From Candidatus Proendomicrobium guianensium (GTDB taxonomy: Bacteria; Elusimicrobiota; Endomicrobiia; Endomicrobiales; Endomicrobiaceae), in contig WQVR01000064.1 of NCBI GenBank assembly GCA_009785775.1, positions 1 to 5,969 on the forward strand: 5,969 nt of DNA, given 5' to 3'. Of the stretch, positions 1 through 5,969 are shown one piece after another. The number at the start of each line of letters is the position of its first letter. Position 1 is the first letter of the stretch. The notes below the pieces were generated by a model. The model worked only from the letters and a program-made list of their open reading frames with translations, was not told the DNA's origin and made no database searches. The position numbers were made by a program, and so were the translations under genes.

Positions 1-1
1 T

Positions 2-2650
2 ATGCGTGATGAAATTTTTGCAAATAAAGTTATAGCGGGCTTTGGGCGCAGGGCTATGGTTATAGGTGGGTTCCATACGGAAGGCGTGCGTGAAATTTTT
101 CAAAAAGCGGGTATAAGTTATACGGTTATAACGCCTAATATATCGCACGACATTGCCCAAACGCTTGAACTTTACAGACGCGCGATTTTAAATGCGGCGC
201 AAACCCGCCAAAATGCTCTGGCTTTGCCAAGCGTATTGGGAAAACAAAAAACTGCTCAAGCTGAAACTATAATAAGAAGTTTAAACGAAATTTCTATTTC
301 GGGCGGTTCAATTAACCAAACAATCCTGCAAAACAATATTGAAGAGCTTAACCGGGCATTGGCAGAAGAAAACAGTTCTGTTGCGTTTAACGTACATGAA
401 ACAGACGGCGCTTTACAAATTGGTGTTAGCGAAAATGGTACAGAAATTACACAAATTATGTTTGATTTAAACGGCAATGAGCGTACACAAACATCATATT
501 CTGTTTTAGGAAAGCGCCATGCAGGTACGGCACATTTATGGGAATGGATTTTTGCAATGCCGTTTGTAAGCGTATTTTTAACCCTTATAGCCGGTATCAG
601 CAGAGATGGAGATTTTAAAAGAGCTATCGGTTTTAAGCCTGTGATGATGATTGTAGATATTATAACTACGATAGTGCCAATTATTATGACAGGTCCTATG
701 GCTCCCGCAACTTATATATTGTTGCGGGCGATGATATTTACTGCTTATCATAAAAGATGGACATGGGGTGTTTTGTTTTTCGGCGTGTTACAAGCGGCGG
801 CTATAACATTACCGGTAGCAATAGTAGGCGCTGTTACAGTACCCGTGGCGGCACTGACGGGCGCAGGTATAATTATTACTGCAATTATCCACAGGCATAT
901 TAATGTTAAGGTAATTGATAAAGAAATAGCGCGCGCTTCCAGAAATTTTAGAGTAAGGCTGAGGCATTTATCCAGAAGTGAACGGCGGGGAGAATTTGAC
1001 GTTGACGCTATAGAGCATGTTTTTATGGCTTTGGATGATATAGCCAACGTAAGCGCCAGAAATGCAGGGTCTGCCAAGATGTTTGATTTAAACTACAAAT
1101 TTCAAAACTTTTTTAATATTTTAAATTTACACATGAAAAATCCCCGTATCAGATATTCAGATAAGACATTTATTGCAGATTATACGGTCTTAATACGCGA
1201 AAGCATAATGGCAAGTAATATGGATTTAGGCAAGCTTGGTCCGTTACTAGACGAATTTATAATACAAAACCTGCGTTTTTTAAGCAAAGAAACATTTAAA
1301 GCAATTTTTGAAGTGCCGCAGTCAGAAGTCGGAAATCTTCTTTATCGCGGTAAGAACTTTGAATGGGCAGGGTTAAAAAGTTTTATACATTCACGAAAAA
1401 ACAGCCAAATTGCTTTTGTGCTAACCAGAAGATACGCAGATAATGCAGAATTTTTACAAAGTTTGATAGACAGCTACATGAGTACTGCCGCTCTAAAGCT
1501 ATACGCATTTATGCTTATGGTTCAGCACGGACATGCGCCCGAGTTTTCCGAAAGCATTAAAGATACTGCACGCGACTTTATAAGATATTCTTTAGACAAT
1601 GGTAAAATAGCTGGTAAAAGAAATGTCAGTAATTTGCTTTTTAGAGACGAATATTTAAAAACTTATCTTACCGCCCTTTGGCTTGACAAGTATGACACTT
1701 TGGCAAAGGCAAAAGACAGGCACAAAAACCTTATTATTGGAGACATTGACGAAAAACTTTCCAGGCAAATAAAAGCGGTTGCAGATAACACAAGGCTAAG
1801 CAATAAATTGATAGACCGTAACAGTAACCGTAATGCAGACTCCAGCCTCGCATTTTCACTAAATAATTTTGAAAATAACTTCGCTCAGTTTACTTACACG
1901 GCTTATCACGAATTAGGACATCGCATTCTCTCGTATATGCTTAGTCTTAGGGGAGGGTGGTGGGAGCGTATATTTCGCGGCAGAGAGTATAATATGAGCA
2001 GGAATATCCTGCATGAATTTTTTGCAGAACTTACCGCAGACCATGCAATGTTCAGGCATGGACACCCCGGTCTTTTAGCTAAAAATGAGTGGAGTTATAA
2101 TCAGATAATGCGGAAAATGGAAAATCTTAAACCAGGGGAAAGATATAGCATTGACGGTAGCCCTCAGCATACATTAGGTTATACCCTGCAATATATTTTG
2201 TTGAGTAATATTTCACAACAGTATGAAAAAGAAAGATTTTATGAAGCTGCCATGGCGGTTTTTGAAAGTTATCGAACAAATAGATTTAGATTAAGAGTTG
2301 GCATATATGGGTATTTTAGAAAATTGCTTAGAGAATATGAACGCCGTACGATGACATTGAGACAGAATGCTAACTCCGGAATAGAAGCGGTAGGGGACAT
2401 CCTTTCGACATACAGCGGTTTAAAATCTTTTTTTACATCCAGATTTGGAACGCGGTTTGACATTGTGATAGAAGCTGATAGTGAAGCATCTCTAAATTCC
2501 CCATATGGCAGGGGTTCATTATTTTACAGTGCTTTGAGTGGTATAGCCCAAAACAATCTGCTTCCAGTATACAACGGCGAAAGCGCGTCAAATCTTATAA
2601 ATTCTCCCATACGCATTAAAAACATCCACGGTATTTTATCCGCCGCGTAA
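2..2650 (+). CDS. Large membrane protein with putative HELGH zinc-protease domain (5' end probably outside window)
   Basis: I do not recognise a named family for this 882-codon open frame. The first visible ATG is at base 2, so the true start may lie upstream; numbering is from that ATG. Residues 13-46 carry a GGFHT...GISYTVITPNI segment that I associate with large Elusimicrobiota/Omnitrophota proteins (recollection). Residues about 50-125 are polar and probably helical. About 178-298 is a hydrophobic block of some four or five membrane helices. About 300-630 is soluble, helix-rich and featureless to me. Residues 636-640 are HELGH, and 31 residues after it comes EFFAELTAD. The spacing and the E-x-x-A-D pattern (E676, D680) fit a gluzincin-type zinc protease, with H636 and H640 as ligands, E637 as catalytic base and E676 as third ligand. 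A further 200 residues follow. The protease activity is inferred from the motif alone. The gene ends with TAA, convergent with uvrC. The coding frame is very secure; the function is not. Confidence 0.85.
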   Translation: MRDEIFANKVIAGFGRRAMVIGGFHTEGVREIFQKAGISYTVITPNISHDIAQTLELYRRAILNAAQTRQNALALPSVLGKQKTAQAETIIRSLNEISISGGSINQTILQNNIEELNRALAEENSSVAFNVHETDGALQIGVSENGTEITQIMFDLNGNERTQTSYSVLGKRHAGTAHLWEWIFAMPFVSVFLTLIAGISRDGDFKRAIGFKPVMMIVDIITTIVPIIMTGPMAPATYILLRAMIFTAYHKRWTWGVLFFGVLQAAAITLPVAIVGAVTVPVAALTGAGIIITAIIHRHINVKVIDKEIARASRNFRVRLRHLSRSERRGEFDVDAIEHVFMALDDIANVSARNAGSAKMFDLNYKFQNFFNILNLHMKNPRIRYSDKTFIADYTVLIRESIMASNMDLGKLGPLLDEFIIQNLRFLSKETFKAIFEVPQSEVGNLLYRGKNFEWAGLKSFIHSRKNSQIAFVLTRRYADNAEFLQSLIDSYMSTAALKLYAFMLMVQHGHAPEFSESIKDTARDFIRYSLDNGKIAGKRNVSNLLFRDEYLKTYLTALWLDKYDTLAKAKDRHKNLIIGDIDEKLSRQIKAVADNTRLSNKLIDRNSNRNADSSLAFSLNNFENNFAQFTYTAYHELGHRILSYMLSLRGGWWERIFRGREYNMSRNILHEFFAELTADHAMFRHGHPGLLAKNEWSYNQIMRKMENLKPGERYSIDGSPQHTLGYTLQYILLSNISQQYEKERFYEAAMAVFESYRTNRFRLRVGIYGYFRKLLREYERRTMTLRQNANSGIEAVGDILSTYSGLKSFFTSRFGTRFDIVIEADSEASLNSPYGRGSLFYSALSGIAQNNLLPVYNGESASNLINSPIRIKNIHGILSAA

Positions 2651-2677
2651 AATATAATGAAAATTTTGTTTAGTATG

Positions 2678-3991
2678 CTAGGGCAAAAACGCTTTTGCAC
2701 GGAGTTTTTTGTGGTAATTTAGGGCAAATCTGTGGGCTTCGTCGCGCACGGCACACAGTAGCCGTAGCGCTTGTGATGATTTTTTAAGTTTTAAAGGTAA
2801 ATCTTTTTCCGGCAAGTAAATTTCTTCATTTTTTTCAGCAAGCGAGATAAGGCTTATGTTAAGCCCAAGTCTAGTAAGGGCGTTTGTAGCCGCCGCAAGT
2901 TGACCTTTGCCGCCGTCTATAAGTATTAAATCAGGCAAGGGGGCATTTTTGCGCAAAAGCCCCGCGTATCTTCTGTGCACAACTTCATTTATCATTGCAA
3001 AGTCGTCAGGTCCCTGCGAACTCATTTTAAAGTGACGGTAATTTTGCTTGTCTGCCACTCCGTTTAAAAAACGCACCATAGAAGCCGCCGCAAAAGTTCC
3101 TTGAGTGTTTGAAATATCAAACCCTTCTATTACTACAGGCACCTTGGGCAATCGCAAAACATTTTTAAGTTCTTCTAAAGCGTTTGTGCGAGAAATGGAA
3201 GCATTCATTTCGTCCAGAGAAATTTCACTTACCGTAATACGTTCTGCCATATTGGCAATCGCGCGTAGCCTGTCGCGTACATCTTTTGCCTCTTCAAACT
3301 GTAAGTTATCGCTGAAAATTTGCATTTCTTTTTGCCACTGTTTTTTTAGCGTGCCGAATTTGCCGTTTAAAAACGAAATAATATCTTTAGTTTTTTCTTT
3401 GTAATCTTGCGTTGAAATTTTGCCAAGGCATGGGCCATGACATGCGTAAGTGTGGTAATAAATGCAGGATTTTACTTTTTCTTGTTTTGGCAATGCCTGT
3501 TCACTAAAATTAATTTTGCAGGGGCGTACTTTAAAAAGCTTTGTAAGCCAGCGCATGAGTTTTTTTATATAAGTTATTTGTGGATAAGGCCCGAAATAAA
3601 GAGATTTATCGTTTATTTTTTTACGCGTAAGTGTAAGCCTCGGAAAGTCTTCAGCCACAGAAAATTTTATATAGGGGTAAGACTTATCGTCTTTCCACAT
3701 GCTGTTAAAATGGGGCTTAATTTTTCTTATAAGCTGTTGTTCGGCAATTAAAGCTTCACGCTCAGACGCGCATAAAATGTAACTTATTGTGCGCATTGCG
3801 GTAATAATAGCGGCGGACTTGCTTTGAAGATCTTTGTTAAAGTAAGACGATATGCGGTTTTTTAAATTTACGGCTTTGCCTATATAAATAATATTTCCGG
3901 CGGCGTCTTTCATTATATATACGCCGGGTAAGGTGGGGATGTTTAGCTTTATTCTTTCGGAGTTTGAAAGTTTTGCAGGTTGTTTACGCAT
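2678..3991 (-). CDS. uvrC: UvrC, excinuclease ABC subunit C, short form lacking a middle segment and the C-terminal HhH domain
   Basis: UvrC makes the two incisions of nucleotide excision repair after UvrA/UvrB find damage. Visible here are the N-terminal GIY-YIG nuclease (GVY at 23-25, YIG at 36-38, R46, catalytic-type E84, N96), four cysteines at 158, 176, 184 and 188 spaced like the iron-sulfur ligands of E. coli UvrC, and a UVR motif for UvrB contact at about 216-250. The RNase H-like 5'-incision domain starts at about 285, with FDISN (D292), GPDD (D329/D330), LIDGGKGQ (D359) and RDEAHRFA (H420). At 437 residues it is far shorter than the usual ~600. Some 110-130 residues normally found between UVR and FDIS are missing, and the protein stops right after the HKKLR segment, where the helix-hairpin-helix tail would begin. 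The start ATG overlaps the murJ stop by 8 bp and has no clear Shine-Dalgarno, only AGAAAAAAAG, so translation is probably coupled to murJ. Identity is certain; whether it is fully active is unknown. Confidence 0.96.
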   Translation of the reverse strand: MRKQPAKLSNSERIKLNIPTLPGVYIMKDAAGNIIYIGKAVNLKNRISSYFNKDLQSKSAAIITAMRTISYILCASEREALIAEQQLIRKIKPHFNSMWKDDKSYPYIKFSVAEDFPRLTLTRKKINDKSLYFGPYPQITYIKKLMRWLTKLFKVRPCKINFSEQALPKQEKVKSCIYYHTYACHGPCLGKISTQDYKEKTKDIISFLNGKFGTLKKQWQKEMQIFSDNLQFEEAKDVRDRLRAIANMAERITVSEISLDEMNASISRTNALEELKNVLRLPKVPVVIEGFDISNTQGTFAAASMVRFLNGVADKQNYRHFKMSSQGPDDFAMINEVVHRRYAGLLRKNAPLPDLILIDGGKGQLAAATNALTRLGLNISLISLAEKNEEIYLPEKDLPLKLKKSSQALRLLCAVRDEAHRFALNYHKKLRAKAFLP

Positions 3992-5528
3992 TTGCTTTTT
4001 TTCTGAAAGATGAAATTAAGCTTGTAAGTTCTTGTGACTTTAAAAGATAAGAGAGCGCCGCAAAAACGATAACACCTGAAATAATTGCCGCGGGTACTGC
4101 TATGAAAAGATTGTCTGAAAAAATCGCGCTAACCCTAAACGCTACCCATGCCATTGCCCCCGCCGCCAATAATGACTTTGCTGACGAATAAACTATCTGC
4201 GTTAAATCTATCCTGCCTATTTTTTTGCGAAGTAACAATGCAAGTACAGCGGCGTTAAAGTAAGCAGACAAAGCGGTAGACAGCGCTAGTCCGCCTATGT
4301 CTAAATGGCGCACAAGTATAAAGCAAAGCACGATGTGTAAAAATACTGAAGCAAAGGCAACTTTTACAGGGGTTTTAATGTCGCAAAAAGCGTAAAAAGT
4401 ATTTGCAAATATTCTGGAGGCCGCATAAGCAGGTAGCCCTAAAGAATAAAAAAACAAAGCATTATTTGTAAGTATTGAGGCAAATTCGGTAAAGTTTCCA
4501 CGTTCAAATAATAGGCGCACTATAGGCAGTCCTATTGTCATTAAGCCTAAAGCGCAAGGCACCAAAATAAAAATAGAAAATCTTATAGAAAAGCTTAAAG
4601 TTTTTTTTACAGAATCAATATCTCCCGCTGCGCGCGCTTTGCTCATAGCCGGAAGCGATACCGTAGCAAGCGCCAGCCCAAATACCGCCAGCGGCATTTG
4701 CATAAGGCGGTTTGAAAAGTATAAAGCCGTAATAGAGCCTTCTTGCATAAATGAAGCGAAAATGTTATCTACAAAAGCGCTTATCTGATCTGCTGAAAGT
4801 CCTATCATGGCAGGTATCATTAAAAAGAAAATACGTTTAATCGCTGGGTGTTTAAAGTTAAAACATAACTTCAAGCTGTAGCCTAATTTTTTTATTAGGG
4901 GGTATTGCACTAAAGCCATAACAAGCGCGCCAAAAACAAAACTTAGGGCAAGGCCTTTTATGGCATTGTACGGGGCAAGTAGAGGTGCTAGCGCTAAAAT
5001 GTATATAATTTCTGAACCGCTTATGGAAGCAGGTGCCGCTGCCGGCACAAAAAAAGAACGCAAAGTGTTAAGGGTTGCAGAAAACATTGCGGCAATACAA
5101 ATAAAAAACAAAAACGGAAATATAATACGGGTAAGTTCAATGGTAGTGCGCATTTTTTCGGGGTCATCAGCAAAGCCCCATGCGATAAGCCTTACAAGCA
5201 CAGGTGAAAATACAATACCGAGCAGCGTAATGGCAAGCAGTACCACGCTTAACGCGCCAAAAACCGAGTTAAGCATTTTTTGTGTTTCTTCTTTAGTTTT
5301 TGTTGTTAGGTATTCCGAAAATACGGGTATAAACGCGGCTGAAAACGCGCCTTCGCCAAACAACCGCCTAAAAAGATTTGGTATGCGAATAGCAACAAAA
5401 AACGCGTCGGCAAACATTCCCGCGCCGAACATACTTGCCATAAGCATGTCGCGCGTGTAGCCCAATATTCTTGAAAGAATTGTGCCTGAAGCGGTTTTTG
5501 AAGCATTTTTTGTAAGGGAAGAGTCCAT
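3984..5528 (-). CDS. murJ: MurJ (MviN), lipid II flippase
   Basis: This is the MOP-superfamily integral membrane protein that flips lipid-linked peptidoglycan precursor across the inner membrane. At 514 residues it is the normal family length, with about 14 hydrophobic segments spread over the whole chain. The N-terminus is typical: SGTILSRILGYTRD (R20, R26, D27), then an RIPNLFRRLFGEGAF box at 48-62 containing the conserved central-cavity arginine region. The seventh-to-eighth helix region has YFSNRLMQMPLAVFGLAL (R274). N273 and Q277 replace the Asp and Glu that E. coli has beside this arginine, a change I believe is common in other bacteria. An in-frame TAA lies three codons upstream of the ATG and no alternative start codon lies between, so this start is forced, and it places the conserved N-terminal helix correctly. 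No Shine-Dalgarno precedes it; an extended -10 promoter sits 8 nt upstream. The 3' end overlaps uvrC by 8 bp, indicating one transcript. Confidence 0.97.
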   Translation of the reverse strand: MDSSLTKNASKTASGTILSRILGYTRDMLMASMFGAGMFADAFFVAIRIPNLFRRLFGEGAFSAAFIPVFSEYLTTKTKEETQKMLNSVFGALSVVLLAITLLGIVFSPVLVRLIAWGFADDPEKMRTTIELTRIIFPFLFFICIAAMFSATLNTLRSFFVPAAAPASISGSEIIYILALAPLLAPYNAIKGLALSFVFGALVMALVQYPLIKKLGYSLKLCFNFKHPAIKRIFFLMIPAMIGLSADQISAFVDNIFASFMQEGSITALYFSNRLMQMPLAVFGLALATVSLPAMSKARAAGDIDSVKKTLSFSIRFSIFILVPCALGLMTIGLPIVRLLFERGNFTEFASILTNNALFFYSLGLPAYAASRIFANTFYAFCDIKTPVKVAFASVFLHIVLCFILVRHLDIGGLALSTALSAYFNAAVLALLLRKKIGRIDLTQIVYSSAKSLLAAGAMAWVAFRVSAIFSDNLFIAVPAAIISGVIVFAALSYLLKSQELTSLISSFRKKANA

Positions 5529-5536
5529 AGAAAATT

Positions 5537-5545
5537 ATTATAGCA
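5537..5545 (-). promoter_or_regulatory. Extended -10 promoter of murJ (TGCTATAAT)
   Basis: On the minus strand the 45-bp gap before murJ contains TGCTATAAT, a perfect match to the sigma-70 extended -10 consensus TGnTATAAT. No good -35 is present (the best is CCTACA at 18 bp), which extended -10 promoters tolerate. The element ends 8 nt before the murJ ATG, so the expected start of transcription falls between about 5531 and the A of the ATG at 5528. This predicts an essentially leaderless murJ-uvrC mRNA. The match is seen directly; promoter activity is inferred. Confidence 0.6.
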
Positions 5546-5573
5546 AAAAGGGTGGAAAGTTGTAGGGGTTTAA

Positions 5574-5834
5574 TTATCTTTCAAACTCAGCCAAAATTCT
5601 GGCCTCAGTTTGCGCATGTTGGTCTGCAAGGGCGCGCACTCTTTGTATTAATGCCGTGTGCGAGCCTATTGGTCCTGTAGTTTGGGTTGATATTTCTTGT
5701 TTGTCGGTTGAATCTAACTGTTGCGATAGTTGTTCCAACTGCCTGAGTTCCGCAAGTCTGTTAGTTCTGCCCGGAGACATCATAAGAAACAACAAAAGCA
5801 AAATTATAGGTAATGTCAACAAAAGTTGAATCAT
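5574..5834 (-). CDS. Small single-helix membrane protein of unknown function (86 aa)
   Basis: I do not recognise this protein. From ATG 5834 it has one strongly hydrophobic helix at residues 2-19, rich in Leu, Ile and Met, followed at once by R23 and R26. The positive-inside rule therefore places the tail in the cytoplasm. Residues about 25-43 are a Leu/Gln/Glu-rich probable helix or short coiled coil. About 44-58 is a polar Ser/Thr/Gly linker, and about 60-86 is another charged amphipathic helix. The first residues slightly recall YajC, but nothing after the helix does. An in-frame TTG at 5870 would add 12 residues. I prefer ATG 5834 because that TTG is the first base of a TTGACA -35 box, directly follows the upstream stop codon, and the extra residues are polar and would spoil the compact N-terminal anchor. 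The gene has its own promoter and no Shine-Dalgarno, and lies 45 bp upstream of murJ. Confidence 0.72.
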   Translation of the reverse strand: MIQLLLTLPIILLLLFLMMSPGRTNRLAELRQLEQLSQQLDSTDKQEISTQTTGPIGSHTALIQRVRALADQHAQTEARILAEFER

Positions 5835-5841
5835 AACATCA

Positions 5842-5870
5842 TTTAAACAATAAACTTCGCGTTTTGTCAA
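5842..5870 (-). promoter_or_regulatory. Sigma-70-type promoter of the small membrane protein gene
   Basis: On the minus strand a perfect TTGACA (5870-5865) is followed by a 17-bp spacer and TTTAAA (5847-5842), a 4/6 match to TATAAT. An 18-bp spacing with TTAAAT also gives 4/6. It begins immediately after the stop codon of the upstream gene. The -10 ends 7 nt before ATG 5834, so transcription should start on or one base before the A of that codon. The elements are seen directly; activity and start point are inferred. Confidence 0.65.
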
Positions 5871-5969
5871 TTATAAAAATAAACGCCCGATATGATTAAT
5901 TAAACCGCCCACAAACAAGGCAAGAATTATTGTTGATAAAGTAATTATGCTTGCGGTTTTAAGTTTAAA
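5871..5969 (-). CDS. C-terminal fragment of an unidentified membrane protein (start beyond window edge)
   Basis: A frame open from the right edge encodes 32 residues before TAA at 5873-5871. The fragment begins FKLKTAS and then contains a hydrophobic stretch of about 19 residues (IITLSTIILALFVGGLI), followed by a short tail with His and Arg (NHIGRLFL). This looks like a protein ending in a transmembrane helix with a basic residue cluster before it. The pattern resembles the C-terminus of SecE, and more loosely CvpA, but the characteristic SecE Asp after the helix is not evident and nusG does not follow it. No name is assigned. Support is the open frame, its membrane-like composition, and the promoter of the next gene beginning right after its stop. 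Confidence 0.5.
   Translation of the reverse strand, partial: FKLKTASIITLSTIILALFVGGLINHIGRLFL

Noticed and set aside
748..1077. 109-codon minus-strand frame opposite the large membrane protein gene
   Set aside because: It mirrors the hydrophobic block of the plus-strand gene, whose continuous 882-codon frame is far better supported.
2678..2680. Premature nonsense mutation truncating uvrC
   Set aside because: No helix-hairpin-helix remnant follows the TAG in frame or in the one alternative minus-strand frame I translated. The convergent gene begins 27 bp away, so the short end looks established, not freshly broken.
2683..2709. Possible terminator for the large plus-strand gene: GCAAAA/TTTTGC stem with a 4-nt loop, then TTTTTT six bases on
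   Set aside because: The stem is only 6 bp and AT-rich, the T-run is not adjacent, and the whole element lies in uvrC coding sequence. It is too weak to call. The 27 bp between the convergent genes hold no better hairpin.
3105..3751. Two open plus-strand frames (99 and 104 codons) opposite uvrC
   Set aside because: Both are antisense to conserved UvrC domains and their translations have no family signature.
4960..5460. 166-codon open frame on the plus strand opposite murJ
   Set aside because: It is antisense to strongly conserved murJ sequence and its translation shows no recognisable motif or membrane pattern. Long antisense frames arise from codon bias.
5306..5506. 66-codon minus-strand frame within murJ
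   Set aside because: It is an out-of-frame overlap with the conserved MurJ N-terminus, with no start signal of its own.
5870..5875. Second perfect TATAAT on the minus strand, overlapping the TTGACA box
   Set aside because: The best -35 at 17 bp is TAATCA (3/6) and there is no TG extension. It spans the upstream stop codon (TTA TAA), so chance is likely in AT-rich DNA.

Overview
The window is AT-rich bacterial DNA with densely packed genes. It holds two confidently identified housekeeping genes, uvrC and murJ, plus three genes without an assigned function. The large plus-strand protein carries a 'V-I-G-G-F-H-T-E-G ... G-I-S-Y-T-V-I-T-P-N-I' segment. I associate this with large, poorly characterised proteins of Elusimicrobiota (for example Endomicrobium) and Omnitrophota. 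Together with the base composition, this makes an elusimicrobial or related origin my best guess. That is recollection plus inference, not a proven placement.

Layout. Positions 2-2650 (+) are the 3' part, possibly nearly all, of a gene for a very large membrane protein with a gluzincin-like zinc-protease signature (HELGH followed by ELTAD). It ends 27 bp from the convergent end of the minus-strand cluster. Reading leftwards from the right edge, the minus strand carries: the last 32 codons of an unidentified protein ending in a membrane helix (5969-5871); a small single-helix membrane protein (5834-5574); murJ, the lipid II flippase (5528-3984); and uvrC, an excision-repair nuclease subunit (3991-2678). 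The murJ stop and uvrC start overlap by 8 bp, so these two are almost certainly co-transcribed. No tRNA, rRNA, CRISPR array, insertion sequence or obvious repeat was seen, and no gene-free stretch exceeds about 50 bp.

Most notable points. (1) UvrC is only 437 residues. It keeps both nuclease centres, the four cysteines and the UVR motif. It lacks roughly 110-130 residues between the UVR motif and the RNase H-like domain, and it has no C-terminal helix-hairpin-helix domain. (2) The small gene and murJ each have a good sigma-70-type promoter placed so that transcription should start at, or within 2-3 nt of, the ATG, and neither has a Shine-Dalgarno sequence. Both therefore look leaderless. (3) The large plus-strand protein joins an N-terminal module of unknown role, a multi-helix membrane block and a putative zinc protease domain.

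How the genes relate: murJ and uvrC (cell-wall precursor export and DNA repair) share an mRNA but no evident pathway. The small membrane protein has its own promoter yet could read through into murJ, because I see no terminator in the 45 bp between them.
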